From the NCBI GenBank assembly GCA_963807005.1, contig CAWDZK010000001.1:682001-746000 (forward strand): 64,000 nucleotides of DNA, in the 5' to 3' direction. This document shows, piece after piece, positions 8,916-16,323 of the stretch. This DNA comes from CAWDZK01 sp963807005 (GTDB lineage Bacteria; Actinomycetota; Actinomycetes; JACCUZ01). Numbering within the stretch: the first letter of the stretch is position 1; every line of letters starts with the position of its first letter. The translations under genes were made by a program, and so were the position numbers. The notes beneath the pieces were generated by a model that did no database searches, had not been told where the DNA came from, and saw nothing but the letters and a program-made list of their open reading frames with translations.

Positions 8916-9692
8916 TCAGCCGGCCAGCGAGCCGCCGAAGATCTGCCAGGCGAGCACCGACTTCGCGACCAGGCTGAGCACGAGGTAGACCTTCTCGCCG
9001 TAGGCGTAGTCGGTCCAGCGGCCGATGCCGCGGTACTGCAGCCACTGGTTGAGACCGAAGCTGAAGAAGAAGACCAGCTGGGCCACGACGATCCCGTAGA
9101 CGAAGCCCGGCACGGTCTCCGAGCCGACGATGTTCACCGCGATCGCCGCCCACGGCGCGAGCCCCGCCAGCGTGCCGAACCAGAAGGGCAGCATCGTCGT
9201 GCGCGCGCGACCAGGCGGGTTCATCAGCTCCTGGAGCCAGCCGAACAGGATCATCGCGACGTTCGCACCGGCGATGGCGATGACGGCGTTGATGCCGGTG
9301 ATGCCGGAGTAGAAGCAGATCAGGATCACCATCAGGGTGGCGCTGACCGAGTACTCGACCCACCGGAACCGGTTGATGCCCCGGGCCAGGTCCCGCTCGT
9401 AGGTCGACCGCGCAGCCGTCGCCGTCAGCAGGTGGTCCAGTGCGGCGAGGGCGAGGAACACCGCGACCGCCCAGCCGATCCGGACGTCGAACAGCGAGGC
9501 GGGCGGCGGCCCGGCCGTACCGGGCGGGCCCTCGGGGAACGACGACGTGACCGTGATGGCGAAGTCGCCGGCCAGCAGCAGGACGACCACCGCCTGCGCC
9601 AGGTGCAGGACGGTGAGGCCGAGGTTCCACCGCCGCAGGCCAGCCAGCCGCTCGTCGGTGACACCGGTCGCGACGGGGGTACCAGACACCAC
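8916..9692 (-). CDS. Heliorhodopsin
   Basis: Seven-helix retinal protein (258 aa) of the heliorhodopsin family, whose topology is inverted relative to other microbial rhodopsins. Helix 3 carries RWVEYSVSATLM with the counterion candidate Glu113. Helix 7 carries LVAKSVLAWQIFGG with the Schiff-base lysine candidate Lys244. Both match the hallmark motifs of the family, and a short cytoplasm-type N terminus precedes helix 1. It is probably a light sensor or membrane regulator rather than a pump. The start is GTG at 9692 (or 9689), with AAGGAGAGG upstream. No retinal synthesis gene is in the window. Neighbours are a PspC-like membrane gene upstream and a YCII gene downstream. Confidence 0.92.
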   Translation of the reverse strand: MVSGTPVATGVTDERLAGLRRWNLGLTVLHLAQAVVVLLLAGDFAITVTSSFPEGPPGTAGPPPASLFDVRIGWAVAVFLALAALDHLLTATAARSTYERDLARGINRFRWVEYSVSATLMVILICFYSGITGINAVIAIAGANVAMILFGWLQELMNPPGRARTTMLPFWFGTLAGLAPWAAIAVNIVGSETVPGFVYGIVVAQLVFFFSFGLNQWLQYRGIGRWTDYAYGEKVYLVLSLVAKSVLAWQIFGGSLAG

Positions 9693-9788
9693 GGGGGAAC
9701 CTCTCCTTCGGCAGGTCTCCCCGACGCTAACAGCGGCCTCCGCGTCGCCGGCAGCCTTGTCGGCGACGGGGGGGGGCGGCCGCCGCTG

Positions 9789-10058
9789 TCAGGCCGTCCC
9801 GGCGGCCGGGTCGGCCCCGGTACCTCCCAGCAGCTGGGCCGCACGCGCCTCGCTGGGCATCGCGATCCACAGCAGCGGGTAGACGAGCAGCTGGCTCCCG
9901 GGCAGCACGAGCAGGGCCACCACGAAGAGCAGTCGTGCCGGCCACGGCTCGATGCCGATCCGGCGGCCGAGGCCGCTGGCGACGCCGCCGAGGACCTTGT
10001 CGTGGTCCGCCCGGACCAGCCCGTGCTGGGCGAGCGAGCGGTGCAGGGTGTCGATCAT
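9789..10058 (-). CDS. PspC domain membrane protein
   Basis: Small protein (89 aa) with a PspC domain: the basic N-terminal part DKVLGGVASGLGRRIG is followed by two hydrophobic segments (RLLFVVALLVLPG and LLVYPLLWIAM). PspC proteins act in envelope stress responses and sit in the cytoplasmic membrane. The ATG at 10058 gives the domain with a short N terminus; an upstream in-frame start would add a charged stretch lacking conservation. It lies 96 bases upstream of heliorhodopsin on the same strand, so the two could be co-transcribed. Confidence 0.85.
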   Translation of the reverse strand: MIDTLHRSLAQHGLVRADHDKVLGGVASGLGRRIGIEPWPARLLFVVALLVLPGSQLLVYPLLWIAMPSEARAAQLLGGTGADPAAGTA

Positions 10059-10369
10059 GATGGTCAGTCCTGTTCGGTTGTCGGTTCTGTTCGGTCGTGG
10101 GCACCGGTGGGCGCCATCCGAGTGGTACGTCATCCAGCCTGGGGCCCGGCGCCCCGGTCCGCATCGGGGGCGGACCCTGGTCGTCCCCGGACGTCACCGG
10201 CGCGCGACCTCAGGGTCGCCCCGCCCGCCGCCGCCGACGTCCGCCGCGGGGACGTGTCCCCGCGAGCACCACGCCGCTGCGCGGCCGCCTGGGCTGTCCG
10301 CCGGCGTTCGCCGCGACCGGCTCTGGGTCGCTGGCGCGAGCCGCTGGCGCGGTTCGGGCGCACTGCTGC
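10059..10369. other. Intergenic stretch with an 18-bp palindrome
   Basis: No gene is seen here. The part near 10058 has two copies of TGTTCGGT and should hold the promoter of the PspC gene. The centre holds a perfect 18-bp palindrome, GCGGGGACGTGTCCCCGC (10246-10263), probably a terminator for the coiled-coil gene that ends at 10370, or an operator. A shorter GC hairpin lies near 10141-10156. Confidence 0.5.
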
Positions 10370-11257
10370 TCAGAGCCCGTCGAGATCGCGCTGCAGCTCG
10401 GAGACGCGCCGGGTGGCCTGCTCCGCGACAGCCCGCGCCTCGTCCCGCCGCACGGCCGCCTCGCCTGCCGCGGCGGTCGCCTCATTTTCCGTCGCCTCGG
10501 CCTGCGCCAGCTCGGCGGCGAGCCGCTGCACGACGCGCCGTGCCTCTGCGGCGGTACGGTCCGCGACGATCGCCGCGTCCTCCGCGTCGGCCCGGGCGTC
10601 GGCCGCGTCGCGAGCGGCCTTCCACGCCGCGGCCAGCTCGGCTTCCAGAGCAGTACGGCGCTCGGCGCGCTCCCGCTCCTCGGGTGTCGGCGCGGCCCTC
10701 GACGTCCGACGTGGGGCCGGCTTGCGGCGCACGACCGGCCCGCCCGGATCGGTGCCGAACGCGTCGTGCCGGAGCACTTCCGCGAGCCGGCCCTCGCGCA
10801 GCAGCTGGCCGGCCCGCTCGTCCGCGAGCGCGGCGAGCAGGGTCTGCTCCAGGCCGCGCGCGGCGTCCTCGGTGACCGGCTGGCCGTTCGCGAGCGCGAG
10901 CCGACGCGCCTGCCGGACGAGCGCCTGCACCAGCCGGCCGCGCTGCTGCGAGAGCTCCTTGAGCGCCGGTCCGCTCAGGCTGGCAGACGCCTCTCGCAGG
11001 CCGGCGCCGAGCTCGAGCAGCGGGTCGATCTCGTCGGCGTGCTCACGGACCAGCTGGTTGGCCAGCCAGGCCGCGACCGTCGGTCGGCGCAGTGCCGCGA
11101 CCTCTCCGGCCGCCGCCTTGTCGCCGTCCGCCCGCAGGGCCTTGACCTTCGCGTCCCGGGCCGCGACGAAGTCCTTCGGCGGCAGCCCGTACAGCTCGTC
11201 GGCAGCCGCGCCGACGGCGTCGGCGGCGTCGGCGGCGTCATTGTCACGCGTAGGCAC
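10370..11257 (-). CDS. Coiled-coil protein of unknown function
   Basis: Protein of 295 aa whose N-terminal third contains DELYGLPPKDFVAARDAKVKA and RRPTVAAWLANQLV, a pattern I associate with uncharacterised actinobacterial proteins. The C-terminal 100 residues are an Ala/Glu/Arg-rich heptad-like coiled coil ending in SELQRDLDGL. There is no signal peptide or membrane segment, so it is probably cytoplasmic. The start is GTG at 11257 with a GAGGG sequence close ahead. It stands alone on the minus strand between a secreted protein gene and the PspC gene. Function unknown. Confidence 0.75.
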   Translation of the reverse strand: MPTRDNDAADAADAVGAAADELYGLPPKDFVAARDAKVKALRADGDKAAAGEVAALRRPTVAAWLANQLVREHADEIDPLLELGAGLREASASLSGPALKELSQQRGRLVQALVRQARRLALANGQPVTEDAARGLEQTLLAALADERAGQLLREGRLAEVLRHDAFGTDPGGPVVRRKPAPRRTSRAAPTPEERERAERRTALEAELAAAWKAARDAADARADAEDAAIVADRTAAEARRVVQRLAAELAQAEATENEATAAAGEAAVRRDEARAVAEQATRRVSELQRDLDGL

Positions 11258-11284
11258 CCCTCGATCTTGGCAGGCGCCCTGGCC

Positions 11285-11773
11285 TCACCAGCGGACGGCA
11301 GCGGAGACCGACGCGCCGTACCCGAAGAAGGTCGAGTTGGATGCGGCGATCAGCCCGTCCCCGACGACCTTGACCCTGCCGTGCGCGGTGCCCGTGTAGG
11401 TCACGTGCCGGTTGCGGAACGACGCGTTGAGGATCAGCGTGGGGCTGAACTGGTGCATGCAGACCTCGCCCTTGGTGTGCACGGTGAGCTGCTCACCGGG
11501 CGAGACGGTCAGCACGGCGTCGACGTGGACGCGGTCGCACGCCCCCTGCGCGGTCGGCAGGCTGCCGTCCTTGGCGGTGACGACGAGGTCGAGGAAGCCG
11601 CCCAGCTCCCCCGCGGTGGCGCCGTCGATGTGCAGCGACGAGGCTGTGACCACGGGCGAGCTGTCGAAGGTGCTGCGGCTGATGTTCTCGACCGTGCGGG
11701 TCTGAGCGGAGGCGGGGGCGGCGCTGAGGGCGACGGCGACGAGGGCGGCGGCGAGCGGGAGGCGAGTACGCAT
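11285..11773 (-). CDS. Secreted protein of unknown function
   Basis: Protein of 162 aa with a clear Sec signal peptide: basic MRTRL, a hydrophobic Ala/Val/Leu core, then an ASA-Q cleavage site near residue 23. The mature part is about 140 residues, predicted to be mostly beta strands, with only two cysteines (in GACDRVH and EVCMH) that could form one disulfide. The ATG at 11773 has TGGAG upstream. The open frame continues much further upstream but that part is not protein-like. No family recognised. Confidence 0.75.
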   Translation of the reverse strand: MRTRLPLAAALVAVALSAAPASAQTRTVENISRSTFDSSPVVTASSLHIDGATAGELGGFLDLVVTAKDGSLPTAQGACDRVHVDAVLTVSPGEQLTVHTKGEVCMHQFSPTLILNASFRNRHVTYTGTAHGRVKVVGDGLIAASNSTFFGYGASVSAAVRW

Positions 11774-11895
11774 GGGGGCTCCACGGGGAGGTGGCCCGCA
11801 AAGGGCCTGCAGGTGAGGGACCACCAGACGGTGCGCCCCGTCCCTTGCGCCGCGCTTGAGTGTGACTGGTGGCCGACTTGTCGCGGCCGGGCCGG

Positions 11896-12252
11896 TCAGC
11901 CGTTCCGCGGGTCGGTCACCAGCACCGCCGCCCCGACCCAGGCCGCGGCCACGGCAAGACTGACCGACGCCGCCAGGCGGTAGCGCGGGGCCAGGGCCAG
12001 CACCGGCAGCATGCTCAGACCGTGCAGGACGTCGACGACCGCGCCGGCCTCGGCCGAGGCCGGTTCCGGCCGCGCGACGAGCAGGGCGCCCTGGGCCAGG
12101 TCCCGGGCCGCGAGCGCCCCGGCGGCCAGGCGACCGGCGCCGGGCAGGGTCCCGCCCGCCGCGGCGCGTCCGGTGACCAGGCCTACCGCCCAGGCGGCCC
12201 CGATGCCGACGCGGACGGCTCCGAGAACCTGCAGCCGCGCCGCTCGGGTCAC
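11896..12252 (-). CDS. Small four-helix membrane protein
   Basis: Protein of 118 aa, almost entirely hydrophobic, with about four membrane segments separated by short loops, e.g. VGIGAAWAVGLVTGRAA near the start and LAASVSLAVAAAWVGAAVLV near the end. Residue content resembles DUF4267-like small membrane proteins, but I cannot assign a family with confidence. The GTG start at 12252 overlaps the stop of the upstream SDR gene as GTGA, so the two are translationally coupled and may act together. Confidence 0.7.
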   Translation of the reverse strand: MTRAARLQVLGAVRVGIGAAWAVGLVTGRAAAGGTLPGAGRLAAGALAARDLAQGALLVARPEPASAEAGAVVDVLHGLSMLPVLALAPRYRLAASVSLAVAAAWVGAAVLVTDPRNG

Positions 12253-13253
12253 GAACGGCGCCAGGCTGCCAGCGCCGCCGCGCCGACCACTCCCGCAACG
12301 CCCACCGCGGCGGCCACCGCCCCGTGGTGCTGGCTCGCCCACAGCTGCGGGCTCCGGTCGTGGGACCGGTCGTCGAAGGCTCCGTGCGCGCCGAAGTCGC
12401 GGTCCGCGTCCGCCGGCTTCCAGAGGTTCTCGGGGGCGTCGGGGTCGCGGGGTTCCTTGGTCTGCTGCGAGTCGAACCCCGTCTTGCCGAGGTAGCGGTC
12501 GAGCAGCCCGGGTGCCACCGCGTTGGCCATCAGGGTGGCCGCCGTGCTGGCCCCGACCCAGTACTCGCGGCGCCCAGGGTGGTCGGCCGCGTGCACCACG
12601 GCCCGGGCCGCGACCTCGGGCTGGTAGATCGGTGGTACCGGCTGCGGGTGCCTCGGCAGCCGCGAGAGCACCCAGGAGAACTGAGGCGTGTTGACGGCCG
12701 GCATCTGCACCATCGTCACGTGGACGCCGCTCTTCTCGTGCAGCAGCTCGCAGCGCAGCGCCTCGTGAAAGCCCTGGATCGCGTGCTTGGCCCCGCAGTA
12801 CGCGGTCTGCAGCGGGATACCCCGGTATGCGAGCGCAGAGCCGACCTGCACGATCACGCCGCGGTCGCGCGGCTTCATGCGCTTCAGCGCCGCCATGGTC
12901 CCGTAGACGTAGCCCAGGTAGCTCACCTCGGTGACCCGGCGGTACTCCTCGGCCCTGATCTTGTCGAACGGCGAGAACACCGACGTGAACGCCACGTTGA
13001 CCCACACGTCGATCGGGCCGAGCTCGGCCTCGACCCGGTCCGCGGCCGACTCGACCTCGGCTGCCTCAGCCACGTCGGTCGGCAGGACCAGCGCCTGGCC
13101 GCCGGCCTTCCTGACGTCGTCGGCAGCCGCCTCCAGCCCCGCCTCGCCGCGGGCGAGCAGCGCGACCTTGGCGCCGCGCGCGCCGAAGGCCCTGGCCGTG
13201 GCCCGGCCGATGCCTCCGCTGGCGCCGGTGACGACGACGACCTGTGCTGCCAT
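12249..13253 (-). CDS. SDR family oxidoreductase with C-terminal membrane anchor
   Basis: Short-chain dehydrogenase (334 aa). The N-terminal nucleotide-binding motif is TGASGGIG (residues 9-16); the catalytic Ser lies in QVGSALAYRG and the Tyr and Lys in YCGAKHA. After the roughly 250-residue catalytic domain there is a polar tail and a final hydrophobic segment (AVAAAVGVAGVVGAAALAAW), suggesting attachment to the membrane. The NNAG motif is changed to VNVAF. Substrate unknown. It is coupled by a 4-base overlap to the small membrane protein downstream. Confidence 0.88.
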   Translation of the reverse strand: MAAQVVVVTGASGGIGRATARAFGARGAKVALLARGEAGLEAAADDVRKAGGQALVLPTDVAEAAEVESAADRVEAELGPIDVWVNVAFTSVFSPFDKIRAEEYRRVTEVSYLGYVYGTMAALKRMKPRDRGVIVQVGSALAYRGIPLQTAYCGAKHAIQGFHEALRCELLHEKSGVHVTMVQMPAVNTPQFSWVLSRLPRHPQPVPPIYQPEVAARAVVHAADHPGRREYWVGASTAATLMANAVAPGLLDRYLGKTGFDSQQTKEPRDPDAPENLWKPADADRDFGAHGAFDDRSHDRSPQLWASQHHGAVAAAVGVAGVVGAAALAAWRRS

Positions 13254-13406
13254 GGGTGAACCGCTCCGTTTCGGGACGACAGATCAACGACACCGGTCGA
13301 CTACCCGGTCCGGGCCGGTGTACGCACTCCGGCCGGAGCCGATCGGCCCGATCTGCCGGATATGCCGGATCTGCTGAGGACGCAGCTCGCCCGTAGGCTC
13401 GCCGCC

Positions 13407-14063
13407 ATGCGCATCTCCGTGCTGGGTACGGGCACCGTCGGACGGGCCCTCTCGGGCGCACTTGCGGCGGCCGGTCACGACGTACTGGTGGGCACCCGGG
13501 ACGTCGAGGCCACCTCGTCACGGCCCGAGGTGGCCGAGTGGGCCGCAGCGAATCCCGGCGTCCGGCTGGTCCCGCTGGCCGAGGCCGGCTCGCACGGCGA
13601 GGTGGTGGTGAACGCGACCAACGGCGGCGGCTCCCTTGCGGCGCTGCGCGAGGCCCGACTTCCGGACGGCATCGTGGTCGCCGACGTCGCGAACCCGTTG
13701 GACTTCTCGGCGGGCTTTCCGCCGACGCTCTCGGTCGCGAACACCGACAGCCTGGCCGAGCAGATCCAGGCGGAGCTCCCGGCTGCCCACGTCGTCAAGA
13801 CGCTCAACACGATCACCGCGTCGGTGATGGTCGACCCCGGGTCCGTGCCCGGCGAGCACCACGTCTTCGTCGCCGGCGACGACGTCGCGGCCAAGCAGAT
13901 CGTCACCGGCCTGCTCGGCGACCTCGGCTGGCCGGCCGCGTCCGTCATCGACCTCGGCGGCATCCGCTCCGCTCGGGCGGCAGAGATGTACGTGTCCATG
14001 TGGCTGGCCCTGATGGGCGCGGTCGGCTCGCCGGTCTTCAACATCCGGCTGGTCCGGCCCTGA
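13407..14063 (+). CDS. NADPH-dependent F420 reductase-like protein
   Basis: Protein of 218 aa with an N-terminal Rossmann motif GTGTVGRALSGALAAAGHDV (residues 7-26) and the arrangement of the F420-dependent NADP reductase / NAD(P)-binding family: KTLNTITASVMVDP in the middle and DLGGIRSARAAEMY near the end. Expected reaction: hydride transfer involving NADP(H), with F420 as possible partner; substrate not proven. Divergent from the SDR gene, with 153 bases between them, and followed by the FAD-domain gene on the same strand. Confidence 0.85.
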   Translation: MRISVLGTGTVGRALSGALAAAGHDVLVGTRDVEATSSRPEVAEWAAANPGVRLVPLAEAGSHGEVVVNATNGGGSLAALREARLPDGIVVADVANPLDFSAGFPPTLSVANTDSLAEQIQAELPAAHVVKTLNTITASVMVDPGSVPGEHHVFVAGDDVAAKQIVTGLLGDLGWPAASVIDLGGIRSARAAEMYVSMWLALMGAVGSPVFNIRLVRP

Positions 14064-14114
14064 CCGCACCGTCCGGCCGATGGCGCCGGTGCGCCGCCAC
14101 GTACGGTGGCCAGG

Positions 14115-14897
14115 ATGACCGGGACCAGCGACGGCGCAGCTGCCGACATCGAGGACGGCGAGGCGCTGGCGGCGCGGCTCGGTGCGCACCGGATGCACCT
14201 CACCGTGGTCGCAGTGCGCCCACTGACCCCGACGCTGGTCCGGGTCGAGCTGGAGGGTCCCGGGCTGCGCGATCTGGCTGCCCAGCCGGGCCAGGACCTC
14301 ATGCTCCGTGCCGAGGCGGGCAGCACGGTCGTCCGGCGGCGGTGGACGATGCGCGACCTCGATCCGGAGCGCGGGACCGTGGCCCTGGACGTCGTCGTCC
14401 ACCCAGGCGTCGAAGGCGCCAGCCGGCTGCACGAGTCCTCGCCGGGGGACGTCGTCGAGGCCATCGGCCCGCGCGGGAAGGTCCACCTCGTCGAGGGGGC
14501 GAAGGTGCACCACTTCCTGGGGGACCAGAGCTTCCTGCCTGCCGCGTTCGCGATGGCGGAGGGCGTCGCCCCGCCGGCAGCCGCGGTGGTCACGCTGACC
14601 GTCCCGACGCCCGAGGACCGGCTGCCCCTGGCCGCCGTCGCCTGTCCGGGGGGCGTGACCTGGGTGGCGGACGCCGGCTCCGACGAGGCGACCGGGCTCG
14701 CCCTGCTCACCGCCAGCGGGCTCGGCGCCCCGGAGGACGGGGTCGTCGCCTACGTCGGCGGGGAGATGACCCTGGCCGGCACGATCAGGTCGGCACTGGT
14801 CCGGGACCTGGGCTGGTCCCGCGAGGCGGTCCTGCCCAAGCCGTACTGGCGCCGCGGTACTCCCAACGCGCGCAACGGCGAGCCGGGGCGCGACTGA
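14115..14897 (+). CDS. Siderophore-interacting FAD-binding protein
   Basis: Protein of 260 aa of the siderophore-interacting (ViuB/YqjH-like) flavin reductase family. The N-terminal half is the FAD-binding barrel, with the RRRWTMRDLDPERGTVALDV stretch holding the flavin-binding Arg-x-Tyr/Trp-Thr type motif. The C-terminal half is the NAD(P)H-binding part, ending with KPYWRRGTPN, typical of the family. It may reduce ferric siderophores in the cytoplasm. ATG at 14115 is preferred over the in-frame GTG at 14106 (three codons earlier). No siderophore genes are nearby. Confidence 0.85.
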   Translation: MTGTSDGAAADIEDGEALAARLGAHRMHLTVVAVRPLTPTLVRVELEGPGLRDLAAQPGQDLMLRAEAGSTVVRRRWTMRDLDPERGTVALDVVVHPGVEGASRLHESSPGDVVEAIGPRGKVHLVEGAKVHHFLGDQSFLPAAFAMAEGVAPPAAAVVTLTVPTPEDRLPLAAVACPGGVTWVADAGSDEATGLALLTASGLGAPEDGVVAYVGGEMTLAGTIRSALVRDLGWSREAVLPKPYWRRGTPNARNGEPGRD

Positions 14898-15043
14898 CGC
14901 CGGACGGGGGCCGGAACCGGTCGCTGCCGAGCTGGCGGACGGGCCGACACTCCGCCGCCTCATGTCGGCATCCGGCGGGGGCTTCGGCGCCGAACTAGAG
15001 GGTGAACGGGGCACCCGCGCCACCGCTCGACCGGAGGATCATC

Positions 15044-15163
15044 GTGAGGCACGTCCCCCCGAAGCGTCAGGGCATCAGGCCGCCGGTAGGAGTCGTCCCG
15101 CTGCTGCTCGCGGCCGCCGCGGTCATCATCGCCCTGGCCTTCGTCATGGCGCTGGTCAGCTGA
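15044..15163 (+). CDS. Small single-pass membrane protein (39 aa)
   Basis: Short open frame with GTG start and GGAGG seven bases upstream. The product has a basic, proline-rich N terminus (RHVPPKRQGIRPPVG) followed by one 22-residue hydrophobic helix ending ALAFVMALVS. The good ribosome binding site, the sharply bipolar composition and its fit in the gap before the ROK kinase support a real gene. No function is inferred. Confidence 0.55.
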   Translation: MRHVPPKRQGIRPPVGVVPLLLAAAAVIIALAFVMALVS

Positions 15164-15203
15164 CCCCGGCACCCGACGACCCGAGCCGGCCGACGGGCGG
15201 CAC

Positions 15204-15209
15204 TACAGT
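15204..15209 (+). promoter_or_regulatory. -10 element of a leaderless ROK kinase transcript
   Basis: TACAGT ends seven bases before the ATG at 15217 and no ribosome binding site precedes that ATG. This spacing places the transcription start at the A of the start codon, the usual layout of leaderless genes in Actinomycetota. Confidence 0.5.
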
Positions 15210-15216
15210 CTCGTGG

Positions 15217-16323
15217 ATGACCGAGCGCCGGCCGTCGCTGCTCGGGCGGCCGTACCGCGACGAGTCGGCGCGCCCGCCTCGCGTCAGTCCGCTCAACGCG
15301 GCCCTGCTCACCGTCGGGGTGGACATCGGCGGGACCAAGGTCGTGGCCGGTGTCGTCACGCACGAGGGCGAGGTCGTCGACCAGGTCCGCCGGGACACCC
15401 CCGACCGCAGCAAGAGCCCGCAGGTCGTCGAGGACACCATTGTCGACGCCGTCCTCGACCTCGCCACCCGCAACGAGATCCACGCGGTGGGCATCGGCGC
15501 GGCCGGCTTCATCGACGCGGAGCGGGCGACCGTGCTGTTCTCGCCACACCTCTCCTGGCGCAACGAGCCGCTGCGCGAGGCGATCAGCTCGCGGCTGCGG
15601 CTGCCCGTCGTGGTCGAGAACGACGCGAACGCGGCTGTGTGGGCCGAGTGGCGGTTCGGGGCGGGTCGCGGGGAGACCCACCTCGTCTGCGTCAACCTGG
15701 GCACCGGCATCGGTGGCGCGATGATCGTCAACGGCGTCCTGCAACGGGGCCGGTTCGGCGTCGCCGGCGAGTTCGGTCACATGCAGGTCGTGCCGGACGG
15801 TCGACGCTGCGAGTGCGGCAACCGGGGCTGCTGGGAGCAGTACGCGTCCGGCAACGTGCTGGTGCGCGAGGCCCGCGAGCTCGCGGCCTCGCACTCGCCG
15901 GTGGCTCACGGCCTGCTCGACCGGGCGGGCCGCGACCCGGCCGTGATCAGCGGACCGCTCATCACCGCCGCAGCGCAGGACGGCGACCCGGCCGCGCGCG
16001 AGCTGTTCGAGGAGATCGGCCACTGGCTGGGTGTCGGCATCGCCAACCTGGCGGCCGCGCTCGACCCCGGCACGTTCGTCATCGGCGGCGGGCTGTCCGA
16101 GGCCGGGGACCTGCTCATCGACCCCGCCCGGGAGACCTTCGCGAAGTCGCTGACCGGGCGCCGGTTCCGGCCCGAGGCGGCGATCGTGCCCGCGGCACTG
16201 GGCAACTCGGCCGGCCTGGTCGGCGCTGCCGACCTGGCGCGCCCGTTCGCCCGGCGGTTCCGGCGGGCCAGGGCCCGCGCGCGCGACCGGAGGGTCCGCC
16301 GCATCGAACCCGGGGCGCCGTGA
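15217..16323 (+). CDS. ROK family sugar kinase (glucokinase-like)
   Basis: ATP-dependent sugar kinase (368 aa); the ROK family phosphorylates glucose or related hexoses. The ATP phosphate-binding motif DIGGTKVVAG lies near residue 35. The active-site region ENDANAAVWAEW and the ROK zinc motif CECGNRGCWEQY are intact, as is the second phosphate motif GTGIGGAMI. There are about 30 extra N-terminal residues and a basic Arg-rich tail. No HTH domain is present, so it is an enzyme rather than a repressor. Probably leaderless. Its stop overlaps the start of the next gene as GTGA. Confidence 0.9.
   Translation: MTERRPSLLGRPYRDESARPPRVSPLNAALLTVGVDIGGTKVVAGVVTHEGEVVDQVRRDTPDRSKSPQVVEDTIVDAVLDLATRNEIHAVGIGAAGFIDAERATVLFSPHLSWRNEPLREAISSRLRLPVVVENDANAAVWAEWRFGAGRGETHLVCVNLGTGIGGAMIVNGVLQRGRFGVAGEFGHMQVVPDGRRCECGNRGCWEQYASGNVLVREARELAASHSPVAHGLLDRAGRDPAVISGPLITAAAQDGDPAARELFEEIGHWLGVGIANLAAALDPGTFVIGGGLSEAGDLLIDPARETFAKSLTGRRFRPEAAIVPAALGNSAGLVGAADLARPFARRFRRARARARDRRVRRIEPGAP

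Noticed and set aside
10246..10263. GCGGGGACGTGTCCCCGC as a DosR box
   Set aside because: The spacing between GGGAC and GTCCC is two bases instead of four; a terminator or unrelated operator is more likely.
8784..11399. Very long plus-strand open frame opposite heliorhodopsin, PspC and coiled-coil genes
   Set aside because: Its product is low-complexity (Arg/Ala/Gly/His-rich), lacks any domain, and lies antisense to three well-supported genes. GC-rich DNA produces such frames routinely.
13350..13378. Short tandem repeat GATCTGCCG/GATATGCCG/GATCTGCTG
   Set aside because: Three imperfect 9-base units in an intergenic gap; too short and degenerate to call more than chance.
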